Shown in pieces: positions 1 to 11,649 of a stretch of 64,000 nucleotides of DNA. Position 1 is the first letter of the stretch; the number at the start of each line of letters is the position of its first letter. The notes under the pieces are model-generated. The model had not been told where the DNA came from. It saw nothing but the letters and a program-made list of their open reading frames with translations, and did not search any database. The position numbers and the translations under genes are program-made. This DNA is from Megaustenia siamemsis (lineage: Eukaryota; Mollusca; Gastropoda; Stylommatophora; Ariophantidae), in NCBI GenBank assembly GCA_032433765.1, contig JAVIAB010000092.1, positions 38,391,718 to 38,455,717 on the forward strand. The letters are read 5' to 3'.

Positions 1-612
1 CTCATTTTTCTTTCAAAATCCATAGACAATCGGGATTATCACTCTGAGATGAATGGTCACATATTTAGACATTGGATTGAAAATTCTGTTCTCCCATCAC
101 TATATCGACCATCTTGCCTAATAATGGACAATGCAGCGTACCACAACATTGTTGCACTTGAAGATAAAGTCCCGACGTCATCCAGTACAAAAGATGCTAT
201 TAAGATATGGCTCACAAAGGAGCACGTACAATTTAATAACATGTACTTAAAACCTGAATTACTATCTCTAGTAAAGCAAAAACAAAGGACAAAGATTTTT
301 CAAATAGATAAGATTATCCAAGAGCACGGTCATATAAGTTTGAGGCTGCCACCTTACCATGCTCATTTAAATCCAATAGAACTAATCTGGGCAAAATTAA
401 AAGGACAAGTTGCAGATGAAAATACACCATTCAAAATATGCTATGTAAAGACTCTTGCTAATCTCGCTTTATTAAATATAGACAAAGATTATTGGGCTAA
501 ATGTGAAGACCACGTCTTAAAACAGGAAGAGGAATATTGGAAAAAAGATGGTTTGTGGAATGTTCAACCCCAAACAGTTATTAATCTTTTAGACTCGTCT
601 GATTCAGAATGA
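1..612 (+). CDS. Tc1/mariner-superfamily DDE transposase, C-terminal part
   Basis: The reading frame is open from base 1 (LIFLSKSIDN...) through the ATG at 49 to the stop at 610-612, so the gene begins outside the window. Motifs typical of Tc1/mariner (IS630) transposases are in order: DYHSEM, then MDNAAYH holding the second catalytic Asp (residue 27 counted from the ATG), then PPYHAHLNPIELIW holding the catalytic Glu (residue 111). The first Asp must lie upstream. About 83 residues separate the second Asp from the Glu, far more than the 34-39 of classical Tc1 and mariner; the extra part is a charged, probably helical insert (residues 45-95). The enzyme would cut and rejoin transposon ends in the nucleus. 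The visible part has no stop or frameshift, so this copy may be intact. A long-spacer family such as the one described as Sailor (DD82E) is my suggestion from memory. Confidence 0.85.
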   Translation, partial: LIFLSKSIDNRDYHSEMNGHIFRHWIENSVLPSLYRPSCLIMDNAAYHNIVALEDKVPTSSSTKDAIKIWLTKEHVQFNNMYLKPELLSLVKQKQRTKIFQIDKIIQEHGHISLRLPPYHAHLNPIELIWAKLKGQVADENTPFKICYVKTLANLALLNIDKDYWAKCEDHVLKQEEEYWKKDGLWNVQPQTVINLLDSSDSE

Positions 613-1061
613 AAGTATATAGCCCCCACAATGTTGGTCCCTATATTACCTTAAATTAGTTCAACAAACGGCCCTTTTCAGGCCACACAACTATGAAAAT
701 TGGACATACAGGTATACCTTGATATTATCGTCTGTCCTCGAACTGAGAAAACAATAATTCTCCTGGTGTTTTGTCTTATCCAGTTATTTCCCCTTTACGG
801 CCACGCCTTTACCTAGTGAAAATTAATCACAGACCAGCAACTACGGTAATTTCTATTCTTTAGGGGTTCACAATTTACAATTTTGACAAACATCAAAGAA
901 ATTCGCCGCTTTAAGAAAACTGTAGTTGCAAGATATTTGTTAAATATACATTTAAAGGGTCTTTTGCATTCTAATAACATTTGGAAAATTCCAACAGTTT
1001 TTAACAAATGTTTACTGAGTAATAGCGTTTTGAAGTTGGGCACATGATTTGAAACGAGCTA
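1..1061 (+). mobile_element. Tc1/mariner-like DNA transposon, 3' part
   Basis: This holds the transposase end plus about 450 bp of 3' non-coding sequence. The same non-coding sequence recurs inverted at 63111-63550 with roughly 94 percent identity by eye. Both copies end at the same point, GAAACGAGC followed by TATA (1051-1063 here), which marks the transposon terminus next to a TA target. The 5' end lies outside the window. Confidence 0.8.
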
Positions 1062-1063
1062 TA

Positions 1064-4000
1064 AACATCACCATTGCTATCAAGAACCATAACAATGGGC
1101 CTAGACTATAATGTCGTTCCAAACTTTCTACCTATACAATTGCTTCTGTTGTTGATCTCCACCCAAGCCAGGATTTTCTGTTGTCGGATACAATGACAAT
1201 TCATCGTTCTAAATACAGATACTTCCCTCAACAAACGCTCAGGGATCTCCTAACAGATTTCTTGTCAATGTTAACATCTTTTTTTTTCTCTCTTCTATAC
1301 CTTAGACCTAAATATTTTCTGTTATCATAATGTCTTCGTTTTCATCATGTGGCCCAAAAAGTGTGACTCTTATGTTAGTAAAAAAAAAAGTGTTACTTTG
1401 CATTGACATGTTTCACAAAGTTACCATTACTCATTTTAACATTCCCTTGTAAAATATATTCGTTAGACTCTAATGATTTAGCGAATTTCATGTCTATTGT
1501 CAAATTGTCCAGGATTCACTTCTATATGTCAACACTCGCTCTATATAACATTGAAGCACTGTGTTCTCATAACAGAATCAGAAATAACAATAGTTTAGGC
1601 CATTGGTAATAAAAGGAAGGAAAATAGAATCAATGTTAGGTTGAAGGGTAATGCAAAAATGAATAACCTTTTGACTGAAAATTCCACATTTTTACATAAG
1701 AGCATGAACATATCAATGGGATGCATAAGAGAAACTCACTGTGGAAAAAAAAACAAAACAAATCCAGATGTTTTTTTAGTTGTTTCCATCAAGATTATAT
1801 CTCGAGACACATTTAGCCTGCTCAACACAAACACAAACAATTTTACAATTAGTATTTGGTTATGAAAAATGGCATTGCTCAAAATGTTAAGCATAAAAAA
1901 TACAGACCCTCTAAAACAAGTGTATCCTTATATTAAATTTGTACTAAAAGGTCCGAATATGTCATAAAGTTAAGGAAAATGACACAATGACCAGTAGAAC
2001 TATTTAAAAAATAAAGGGATGTGGGATATTACAAAACAAGAGGATATTTCACCACAAATCTCAATTTATAATTTGAGAAAAAAAAAGTGGTGAATTCTTA
2101 TATAGTTTATAACCAATGTCGCCTTGAATCCTATAGGATATATTTTTTTAACAATTACCTTTCGCTTCGTTCCAATTCAGAAATCGGATCCCAAAAATTT
2201 GGGTCGAAATTGATGTCTTCTCTTTTTCCAAAAACTGAACACTGACACATTTTTTCCCTATTTCGAGCATCTGAATAAAGGAGTTAGAATTAGAGAACAG
2301 AGCACGTCAGATTAATCTGGGAGATAATTTTAATGGAGATGTGGACACTTTTTAGGAGCTTCTAGCTCTTTAATAATGTGTGTTTTATTGAATTCATTGC
2401 TCCAAAGAAGGCACGCAATTCATCAATGCCTCTTCTTTAACAAGCCCTCTTATGTTTTCTTTTATTCCAGTTTTTCCTCCTTTCAAGTTTTATTTTAAAC
2501 CGGTCTTTGTGTAGTTATTGTCTTGAATGCGTTGTAAGATTAAAGCAAATGCTATTAACTTTTAAAGAAGAGTTTATAAAAGATTGAAATATGATCTGGA
2601 ATACAAAAGAACAAAGAAATGAATAGAAGTAAATGCCATTAATTTAATGCAGGGAAGAGGTAAAAAACTGAAAGTTCATTATTGTTATTATATTTATCAA
2701 AATAATTAGAATGCAATACAATAATGTGTTATTCTTAAAATTCAAATGCAACGCTCACTTTTATGACGAAATAAGAGAAACAGCCATAAATGTAGAAGTA
2801 GACAAATAAGGATCCAGAATATCAGTTATAATGTGATCTGAAGAATAAAATAATTGTTTCAAGACTAATTGTAATTGTTTAAGGATAATGTTTACGCTGA
2901 ACATTAATAAGCAGGTCTTATCAAATCAAGAATGCGCTAAAACGCATTCCGGTGAACTATAAGAAGTTAAACTTTACGAGTACTTATGATATAAATGTTT
3001 GTAAACTATCGCTGTTGGACTTGTATTTATTATTAAGCAATTACTGTAGTTACAATTATCCTCTGGTATTTTGTAATAAAGATAATTAACTGTACCCTGC
3101 GATAGACATTCATGTTTGCTGCGTCTTTCGTTAGTACCTACTGTTGGTTTCATTTGTTCTCTACCTACATTAAAGTATATGAACGACTTTTTATCTCGAA
3201 CAAAACAACTGTTTCTCGTTTGTTTCTCATTATCAAAGATTCGGTGTTCTTAGATTGACATTTTGAAAGATTTGGAAAATAAACAGTAGGGCTCTTTATT
3301 GTGAAGACTTGAAAGTAGAAATACTTGAACAATTTAATTTGTCTGCAGTGGCCATGAAGAAGAAAGTAATCATTTCATCAAATCGTTCCTTCGATCCTTC
3401 TCTAGACAAATAATTTTAAGGGCATCATAACTTCTGAGGCCTTCAGGATTTTCTCTTTTTATGGGTTTGATGATAAAGATCAATTAAACTTTGATTTAGA
3501 AAGATAAAGCTATGGAAATAAGTATCGAAGAAACAACATGTTGCATGTACGAGGGGAAAGTCATTAAATAAAATACATTTTATTATAAACGGCGGTGAAA
3601 AGTATGGACCATACAAAAATATAGTTCACATAAAATGGCTCCTTAGTAATATTCCATATACAGGCTGTTAAGATAGCTCAGTATTCGGCCACGCAAGAGC
3701 TAGTGACGTGGATGAGCAGCGAGGTGTTATTGTTTTCATGTGGTCGGAGGATACAAATCTACAGTGGAGTGGCCATGATGAACCATTGCGCGATTGCAGT
3801 GTGCTCGATCGACGAGACCCTTATATGAAGTATTGCTAAGGATGGCCAGCTTGTGACCCGAAAAAAAAAGAGAAAAGATTTTTCACTGAGCACATTTATT
3901 CATACATTTTAGAATACAATTAATGATATTAATAATAACATTTCATTATAGATTGTAAAAAGGATGTGATTTTCATTTCAGCCCTGATAGGAAGAGATTT

Positions 4001-4580
4001 ATATCTTGATTGTCTCAGAAATGTAATGTTTCAATTGAGAAAACAGCCTAATTGTCAAGATAATGGCTAAAGGAATGGATAATATGAAATCGAAATTGAT
4101 AGATGGACAGACAGAAAGAAATAGAATCATATGAAAATACAAAAAAAGCTAAAAGATTGAATCACAGAAAAATAGATAGAGAGATAGACAAAGAGACATA
4201 TATTTCAAATTATACGTGTCACCTGGAAGTATTAGTAAATAAAGAAACGTTTATTATGTTTTCAGGACCGAGGCAAGCATAAATGATACATGCATAAACG
4301 TATTAGAGAATTACCTCGATAATAACAAGATTCTTTCACAAGGCTCAATTATTTTGCACTTCTTGAAGCAACACAGTGCCAAAGTGCACTGCACTGAATT
4401 ACACGAAAGTAAATGATACTGCAGAAGTGGTTTGTGAAAGTAGAGAGTTAAATAGGGTGAAGGTGTGAGAAGAAAGGTAGCTATAAGTTGGACAAAAGAG
4501 AGAGGGATGGATAGGGAGAGAGAGAGAAAGAGCAGCGGACAGAACAAAGATTTATAAATTGATGGAATTTTATTAATTAC
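1064..4580. other. unassigned AT-rich DNA
   Basis: I see no gene here. ORFs are short and without recognisable motifs. The only compositional change is a more GC-balanced stretch near 3660-3850, flanked by A/T-rich DNA, whose origin I cannot identify. Poly-A and poly-T runs are scattered throughout. Confidence 0.6.
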
Positions 4581-4594
4581 TTGTTATTATATTA

Positions 4595-4706
4595 CCACAC
4601 TACCCTGAAAATCATGTGTCGAAAGTCTGTAAAATTTATGGTCACTAACACCATATTCCCTATACGCCACTTGGCGTGACGGGGGTACTTAACTTTTTTA
4701 CTTTTT
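4595..4706 (+). mobile_element. family S SINE, 5'-truncated
   Basis: It carries the 3' half of the family S SINE (ATTACCCC-like start, GGTCACTAACACCATA, TTGGCGTGACGGGGGTA, then a T-rich tail). A perfect 14-bp duplication TTGTTATTATATTA flanks it at 4581-4594 and 4707-4720, so this is a genuine 5'-truncated retroposon insertion. Confidence 0.9.
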
Positions 4707-4833
4707 TTGTTATTATATTATATGTAGAGTGGTGTGAAAAGGGAACGAAAGAAAGATTGGTATGGTATGGGAACAAGAGATTATATAGAAGAGACGATAA
4801 CGAAAGGGACCATTTTTAAGATGATGTTAATAT

Positions 4834-6733
4834 CATCATCATCATCAAGTACCGGGCCTACTGGCGTAGGTGATCATGTCTCTCCACAACTTTCGATCTA
4901 GGCAGCTATTTATCATTTCTGTTATTGACCTTCTGCCAAGCCATTCTCTTAAGCTGTCTGTTATTTTTTCTTTTTGCTTCCCTCTATCTCTTCGTCCCTC
5001 AATTTTTCCAGTTGTTACAATATATTCCAGTTGTTCTCTTCTCATTACATGGCCAAAAAATGATGATTATTTCTTCCTAATATTGGAAATGAGCTCTCTT
5101 TTTGCTTTGACCTCTCTCAGAACATCTTCATTACTCTTCTTAGCTGTCCATGGTACTCTCAACATTCTTCTGTAAAACCACATTTCTACAGACTCCAGTG
5201 ATTTTCTTGTCTGTTGTCTCATTGTCCATGATTCGCATCCATATGTTAAGACTGGCTCTACATAACATTTAAGAACTCTTTTTCATGTTTCTATTGTCAA
5301 AAATGGATTGCATAGTATTTTCCTAATTTTTTGGAAAGCTGCTTTTGCCTGAGCCATTCAGCATCAAACCTCTTTTGTACATCTTCCATCTGAGGTCAAC
5401 AAAGTTCCCAAATATTTCAATTCATTTACCTGTTTTAATATTGTTCCACTTGTCTTTATTTTGCACTGAGGTGATGTCTTTTTCTTTGTTGTTAACATTA
5501 CTTCTGTCTTTTTGCTATTAAGGCTGAGTCCTTTATTTTTGCTTTCTTTCACTATAATGTCCATTTTCACTATAACTCTTTTTCACTCTTAGCGATTAAT
5601 ACTGTATCATCAGCATGGCTTAGATTATTAATATTATGACCTACAATTGTTATTCCAGGCATGCCACTTATGGATCTTAAAATAATCTCACTATAAATAT
5701 TAAACAAATGTGGTGACAGCACATAACCTTATCTAACACCCTGTTTTATTTGTTGAAACATTCCCAATTGGTTTCCTGTTCTTATGGCTGCTGTTTGTTG
5801 TCAGTACACGTTCTTTATTATTCTTAGATCTTTGCTGTCTACGTTTATGCTTTCTAAAATTTTGATTATTTCTTGGTGCTTTACTTTGTCAAATGCCTTA
5901 TTGTAATCTATGAAACGTAGGTATAGATCTGTTTTCACCTCTTTGGCTCTTTCTACTAAAGATCTTATGATATAAATGGCATTGCTTGTTCCTTTATCTC
6001 TAACAAAACCACATTGTTCATCGCTAATTTCTGGACTGATTTTGTTTCGCACTCTTCGCATGATGATTCTTAGTAATATCTTAGTCATTTGACTCATAAG
6101 GCTTATTGTGCAATGATATCGCTTTCAATCGCACCCGATTTCTTTGGTAGGGCTATGAATATTAATTTGAGCATGTCGTCTGGTATATATCCGCTGTTGT
6201 AGATATCATTCAATATTTTTGTTATTATTCCTATTCCAAAATCACCCATGGCTTCAATCTCTTCTTTAGTTATATTATCTGGTCCAGGAGCTTTGCCTGA
6301 TTTCATATTGCGCATGGCATCTTCCACTTCTTCTCTGGGTATTTCTGGTCCTTCTCCATTATCCTTAATATTTACTTCCGTTCGTTCATCATTTTAAGGA
6401 TCTTTAATGTATTCTGCCCATCGTTCCCTTATGTTTTCTTGATCAATCAACAGTTCTCCTTTCTTTGATCTTAGACATCCATTTTTTTATTGCGTTTTTC
6501 TTCCTGTTAATTCCTCAATTTATTTGTATATAGCTTTAGCATCTCCTTTTTGTTGCATTTCAGTCTCTTTGCATCTCTCTTTTAGCCATGCTTCTTTTGC
6601 TTCATTGCATTTTACTAGAATTTCTTTATTTAATCTCTTATACTCATCTTTATTTTCTTTATTTCCTCTTCTTATCCATTAGCTGCTAACAATGTCGTCT
6701 GTCATCCATTTCTTTTTTGAATTTGTCCTCACA
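4834..6733 (-). mobile_element. family A1 LINE (RTE-like), 5'-truncated and broken
   Basis: Read on the minus strand, this copy runs from an RT N-terminal linker through the RT to the C-terminal tail and a TGATGA repeat (4834-4850). Recognisable pieces are GKAPGPDNITKEE (about 6270), the palm block FIDYNKAFDKVKHQ (about 5905), an 'LSPHLFNIY'-like block near 5710, and the C-terminus TTGKIEGRRDRGKQKEK (about 4980). The polymerase active-site box, normally YADD, reads HADD near 5605. Stops and frameshifts split the ORF into at least six pieces, so it cannot make a working enzyme. A 10-bp duplication ATGTTAATAT lies at 4824-4833 and 6734-6743. Family A proteins copy their own RNA at a nicked chromosomal site. 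Confidence 0.88.
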
Positions 6734-6743
6734 ATGTTAATAT

Positions 6744-7774
6744 AACGGGTATTAAAGAGAACAATTATAAGACGTCAACGAAATTGAAGTGATACGTTCC
6801 CAGAGGTCAAACACTATAGCTTTTATTATTATTACATCGTAGCTTAGCAACCCACAGATAAGTATAGCAAACATTGCCACCACTTGGTCTGCTATCGATA
6901 TTAACATCAATCATGACCTGGTCATTGTGAACTTCAAAACACAATTAACGGCAAATAATAAAACAAATATCAGCCGGCCGATATAAAAGTTAATTTAGAG
7001 AAACGAGAAGTTGAGTTCGTGGCGTGATAATTTAAGACAACTGTTCATTATTACTGCTGCTAGAAAAGGGCATTGGAGTCATAAATAAAAATTACCAAAA
7101 CAGCAACATCAATCACTAGCCAAAAAGAAAACTGTGATAAAGTCATTGGTATTAGATGTAATTATGTGCGTCAACTAGTAGATAAGTAAAAGTAAGGATA
7201 ACAAAAAATAAAGGGCATATAAGAATGAAAATAATTATTTAAGTATAACACATTTTTTAAAATATCAAGGCAGCTAAATAAAAGTGTACAGGCGAGCAAT
7301 ACAACAAGATTATAACTAAATCTATTTCATAATACATATAATGATGCTTATATTACTGCTACAGACCTTATTGCATGAAAATCTAACTCAAACCACCAAC
7401 TTTAAGAAAACAAAACAGAAAATGCTTTATAGTAGACGATACAATGGACATTAGTAAATGAGTTGCAGAATGCTACTACGAGTTGTCAATATAGAAACAA
7501 AGAATAACGAAAAACGCAAGGGAGCTCCATAATTGCACTTATAGAAGTGGACATAACCATTACAAAAGATGAGGGAAGGGAAATTAGCATTGATCGATGA
7601 TATCCCATAAAAACGAAATAATTAAGTGGTGCAGAAGAACTGGTTAACGTTCGCATTTCAGCGTGTAATAAAATCTGGTGAAATGTAGAACAATACTGTT
7701 GTGGAACCAAGCATTGATCCTGATGCTACCAGCAAATGCATTCCCTATTCTACTCATGGAATCAGTTTCATTGC
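6744..7774. other. unassigned DNA
   Basis: No gene, repeat or RNA feature is recognised here. The sequence is AT-rich and every frame is full of stops. Confidence 0.6.
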
Positions 7775-8560
7775 AGTCAGCGCATCCCAAATCCGCCCCC
7801 CCCCCGCATTTGCCCTATCTTCTTCTTCTGCTCCTTCTTCTATCCTTCCTCTGCTGCCGTTGGCGTCGAGGGGAGAAACAATCTGCGATTCTTTGCTCTT
7901 CTGTTGGCCTCTTCTGATGTTATTCCTCCTAGTGATTCTAGTATTCCCTTTATCCATCTCTTTCTCGGTCTTCCTCTTAATCTGGCGTTTTCGTAGCGTT
8001 TATTTAAGGCTCTTTGAGTCATTGTTAGTTCTTTTTGTCTTGTTATGTGGCCGAACCATTTTATCTGTTGTTTCTTTATGTATTCGATGGCTGGTTCAAT
8101 TTCGAGTTTCTTCCTCAGGTCAGTGTTTCTTACTCTGTCCCTTAAGCTGTTTCCTGTCATTCTTCCGACACATTTCATTTCGGTGGTCGTTATCTTTCTT
8201 ATTGTTCTAGAGTCCAGCGTCCAATTCTAGCACAGAGTTGGTAGAAAAATTGATTTGTATATTGCCCTTTTTGCTTCCGTAGTTATTGCTTTGTTTTTCA
8301 ATAGTGTTGATACTTGGCCTATAACTTGGCATGCTTTGTTACACCTTATATCTATCTCTGTCTTTAGGTTATTGTCTTGTGTTAACGTGCTACCCAGATA
8401 TTTAAAATTGTCTACTTGCTTCAAAGTCGTGATGTTTAGTTTTTCTTTCTTTCTCGCTATTGCCATTACTTCGGTTTTGCTTATGTTGATCTTCATGTTG
8501 TATTGTTTACAAGTGTTGTTTAGCCTGTTGAAATGTTCTTGTATACTTGCCCTATGCTGA
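7775..8560 (-). mobile_element. family B LINE, 3' fragment
   Basis: On the minus strand the copy reads INISKTEVMAIARK, then VDNFKYLGSTLTQDN (the YLG block after the RT palm), a break near 8220, then CVGRMTGNSLRDRVR, KKQQIKWFGHITR and RLRGRPRKRWIKGILESLG, ending LPSTP. This is the thumb and C-terminal module of a LINE ORF. A 3' tail rich in GAAGAA lies at 7800-7840. Stops split it and the catalytic RT core is absent, so it is a dead 5'-truncated copy. The same family recurs at 24.2, 36.6 and 55.9 kb. Confidence 0.82.
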
Positions 8561-9194
8561 CTAATATTCCTGTAAGATATTGATCAATAGGTACATCAGC
8601 CTGTCCCACTTAACCCCAACCACTGTGTTCATGGGATATAAAACCATCTGTGTTGATGATCGGATCCTGAGGTCAAAACACTTTTTCGATGGATTTCCTT
8701 ATTACCACCTCGGTTGTTCCATAGAACCATTTGCGACATTCCCTGCCGAGCTGAACGATTACTTTGGTTAACCTTTTTTTATCCACTGTAGCTTCTATCT
8801 AATCCTTGTCAGCCCTAATGTCATTCAGATCACATACACTTTTTTAAACTGCACCGCCTCGGCCATCCAGGATTTTCCACGTCTGAGTCGCCTGCCCTAG
8901 GTCGCACCAAGTTCTGAATGCAAGGAATGATTTATATTCATTACAACGTTCAATTAAGCGCGGACCTGAGCAGATCTATGTCGCACTCTAATCTCGTTAA
9001 GTCAAGTAAGTACCTCGCTGAAAGGATAAGTGTATCTCTGGTGCATCAGAAAACTGTCCGGAGACCCACATTCTGAACTCTTTCCAACCTTGTGATCTGA
9101 TTTGACGAGAGAAAGAGCAAACCCAAACCATAATCCAGTACTGAGAGCACCACAGCCTGCATAAGCGAGAATAGTAACGATTGCTCGAGGTATC
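8561..9194. other. unassigned DNA
   Basis: No recognisable gene or repeat is seen. A few short ORFs (for example 8580-8771) show no motif. Confidence 0.5.
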
Positions 9195-10154
9195 GCCCTA
9201 AAGGAAAAATAAAAAAAATAAAAAAAATGGTATGTAAGAAGCTTTACGTGATAAGTGGACGACACAGACTAAACAACGTTTCGGCCCAATAGCCCTTCAT
9301 CAGGAACAAACAAAAAAAAATACACAAACACACAAAAATAATAACGAAACAATGAAAAACAAAAACAATCGAAATGTGTTAAAGAAAACAAAATTAACTA
9401 TCCTGTCAAAACGAAAGGAAATAGCAACCAAGTGCGGCTGTCGTGAACATAGAGAAACGTGCAGAAATGTGCGTAAGTGCACACAGAACCAGAGGAGTTC
9501 ACACGGGGGTTAGTGTGCAAGCACAAAGGAGAAAGAATCGAATAGTAGACTAACAGGTGTTCAAAAGGCGGTAAGAGTGAGATGTCTGAGAGTGGGGTAC
9601 AATAAAAAAAATTAGGGGTAAGGAGCACAGAAAAAAAAAGGTATAGAGGAGAACACCGAAGTGTCTCATAAGGGACTAGAGGAGAAGAACTATAAATAGC
9701 ATGGCATAGTAAGTAGACCAAAGAACCCAAATATGTGCAGTAGAGAAGGCTATGCAAAAGGGAAGGAGCAACCAAAAGGAAACTATGCGTATGAGTGTGA
9801 TACATTCATACCTCTCGGGGTCAGCGAACCATACTGGACTATTAGCGATTTTTCAAAGTATAGCGGCTGCGGTCGCCAGAGTGACAAAGGACAATACCAG
9901 TGACACGGATGTCGTCTTTGCCCTTGTGATCAGGGGAGTTGAAATGGGAAGACACTGGAGTACCAGTATTTTGTTGGACATCACGTAGATGTTCACAAAA
10001 TCTTTCCGCTAATCTTCTCCCAGACTCACCAATATAGGTCATGTGGCATCGTTGGCATATGATGGCATAAATGATGTTGCGGGGCACACATGTGAAGCTG
10101 TGCTTGATCTCGAACCGTCCATTAGGGAACAAGACCGACTCAGCAGGGAGCACC
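9195..10154 (-). mobile_element. Penelope-like element, 3' part
   Basis: On the minus strand a GIY-YIG endonuclease domain (10156-9842) is followed by about 530 bp of non-coding sequence. This contains a hammerhead-like core at 9267-9303 and an A/T-rich end near 9195-9230. The order endonuclease then terminal repeat with hammerhead motif is the known layout of the 3' end of Penelope-like retroelements. The RT domain is absent, so the copy is truncated. Its upstream edge meets the inverted RT half of the family R LINE at about 10155. Confidence 0.75.
9255..9306 (-). ncRNA. hammerhead-ribozyme-like motif of a Penelope terminal repeat
   Basis: On the minus strand: CTGATGA (9303-9297), a short GGGC-TATT-GGGCC stem-like element, GAAAC (9282-9278), an 8-base loop, then GTC (9269-9267), which fits a minimal stem III with a cleavage site. 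Hammerhead motifs of this reduced type are known from Penelope-like terminal repeats. Stem I is not convincing in the flanks, so activity is uncertain. Confidence 0.5.
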
Positions 10155-10156
10155 AT
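9842..10156 (-). pseudogene. GIY-YIG endonuclease domain of a Penelope-like element, partial
   Basis: The 104-residue frame holds LFPNGRFEIKHSFTC, then IIYAIICQRCHMTYIGESG, then GRRLAERFCEHLRDV, and SSHFNSPDHKGKDDIRV. This matches the C-terminal GIY-YIG nuclease of Penelope-like elements: a Cys-containing linker, the GIY-like and YIG strands, the conserved Arg, and the HF/H segment. In such elements the nuclease is fused to an RT and nicks target DNA for priming. No RT motifs of this class precede it here; upstream sequence belongs to another LINE. The frame ends NR shortly before the usual Penelope C-terminus, so it is probably also broken downstream. Confidence 0.82.
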
Positions 10157-10167
10157 GATCTTGATCA

Positions 10168-10426
10168 GGGAGCCGCGATAGCTCAGTGGTTAGTGAACTA
10201 GACTACAAAAGACAAAGGTAGGGTTCGATCCCAACCGACGGTTTCCGAGTTCACCCAGTCTTAAATGGGTACCGGATTTTTTCTGGGAAAGTAAAGCGGC
10301 ACGGGCGTAATACCGACCACATTACCCCAAAAAGCATGTGCCGAAGGTCTGTAAAATTTATGGTCACTAACACCATATTCCCTATACGCCGCCACTTGAC
10401 GTGACGGGGGTACTTTACTTTTTTGT
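10168..10426 (+). mobile_element. family S SINE, full length
   Basis: This is the best monomer reference copy. It has a tRNA-like head (GGGAGCCGCGATAGCTCAG with the pol III A box, GGGTTCGATCCC-like B box near 10220), a body with GGTACCGG and GGCGTAATACCGACC, and a 3' end GTGACGGGGGTACTTTAC plus T run. A perfect 12-bp duplication ATGATCTTGATC lies at 10155-10166 and 10427-10438. Removing the SINE rejoins the minus-strand LINE/Penelope junction. Confidence 0.93.
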
Positions 10427-11580
10427 ATGATCTTGATCGCGCTGACACCGTTTCTTCTCTTTTGAATACACATAACATTGCTCACGTGTTGATTGCCATA
10501 AAATGCCATATTACTTGCTATTCCCAAATACTTAATAGTGGGACCCCTCACGATGGTTGCACCATTGCAGTTTATGACTTGGAGTGTGTCTATAACTATT
10601 CTGTTGTTAAGCCACCACCACATTACATAAGCCTTGTTTAGGTTAATGAGTGCTTTGAAGTTATTGAACCAGGTGGTTATCTGATACACGCTGTCCTGTA
10701 ATTGCTTAGCCATTTCTGCTCTATCGCGACCGTGTACATACTTCATGTCATCTGCATAGGCGAGAGTGCGACAAGGTCCGACACTGTTCAGTTGCGTTAT
10801 CCTGACTGTATATATATATATTGAACAAAGCAGGTGATAACGGCGACCCTTGAAGTAACCTCGGCGAGATATATCTCGCTTCAGATGTCCAAGTACCGAA
10901 ACGTAGAGCTACTTCTCTTCGAACCAACACCGATGTCACCCAGTGCACGAGACGTGGGTCAAGCCTGTCTCACTAAGTAGGTGTATGAGTTTGCCATAGT
11001 CCACTCGATTATATGCATCCTTAAGTTCGAAAGCAATTAGTGCTAACTCCTCTTTCTTTTGAAAAGATTCGTAGACGTCATAAGTAAGAATGGAAACATC
11101 TGCAGCAGTTTCCCTGCCAGGCCTATAGCTCTCTTGCGTGATTGGGAAAGATCCCTTGATCTCAAGATGCACCGATAGTTTTTCCGCGATGAACCTTTCC
11201 ATAGACATTCGGCATAGTAATAATGCGATATCTGGTCAGTGTGGAATTATCATTGTCCGGTTTAGGGAGCGGAACCATTAGCTATGTAACCATTTTTCTG
11301 GGACGTCCCCAGTCCTTATGCTCTGATTTTAGTCTGAGGTAATTCTCTTTATAATGCTAGATTCGGCCCCTTTTAAAGGATCTTAAACCATCCGGCTCTG
11401 TGGTACTGTCTGTGGCATTCTTGATCGTGCGAGCTACATTCTCAAAACAGATTGGGTCCTAGGGGAATACTTTTTCCAATGGCACTGAAACTGTATTTCT
11501 AACCATCTGGCACGATTCAAAGTCACCTTGATCTGTTTGTGTAATATACCTCTCCTTTCATGGTTCTCCCTTAACAATCA
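10427..11580 (-). pseudogene. reverse transcriptase half of a family R LINE, inverted
   Basis: Minus-strand pieces in order: DPICFENVARTIKN (about 11440), EKLSVHLEIKGSFPITQESYR-like RT fingers (about 11150), ALIAFELKDAYNRVDY with the first catalytic Asp (about 11030), QGSPLSPALFNIY (about 10840), then WFNNFKALINLNKAYVMWW and GPTIKYLGI (10650-10530), and RNGVSAIKI at the left end. Several stops and frameshifts interrupt it, and the second catalytic box is not seen intact (a TATATATA tract lies at 10806-10817). It faces away from the RNase H half that starts at about 11650 on the plus strand, although in a complete element RNase H follows RT on the same strand. Confidence 0.8.
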
Positions 11581-11649
11581 TATCGTTCATACGACCACAC
11601 CGGTAGTACGAATGGGAGCTGATGAGGTGACCAAGGACAAGTTGATGAC

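Noticed and set aside
3660..3850. Segment with TAGCTCAG and CTCGATCGACG resembling tRNA promoter boxes
   Set aside because: Spacing and context do not give a tRNA-like fold, and no other copy or target duplication was found.
7701..8210. A 169-codon hydrophobic ORF on the plus strand resembling a membrane protein
   Set aside because: It is antisense to the family B LINE C-terminus; basic-residue codons read backwards give Leu/Phe/Ser-rich text. The same applies to plus-strand ORFs opposite the A3 LINE at 60.0-62.0 kb and others.
10168..10250. Possible genuine tRNA gene (A and B boxes, tRNA-like start)
   Set aside because: The tRNA-like part continues into a repeated SINE body with a tail and target duplication, and the same unit recurs at several sites.
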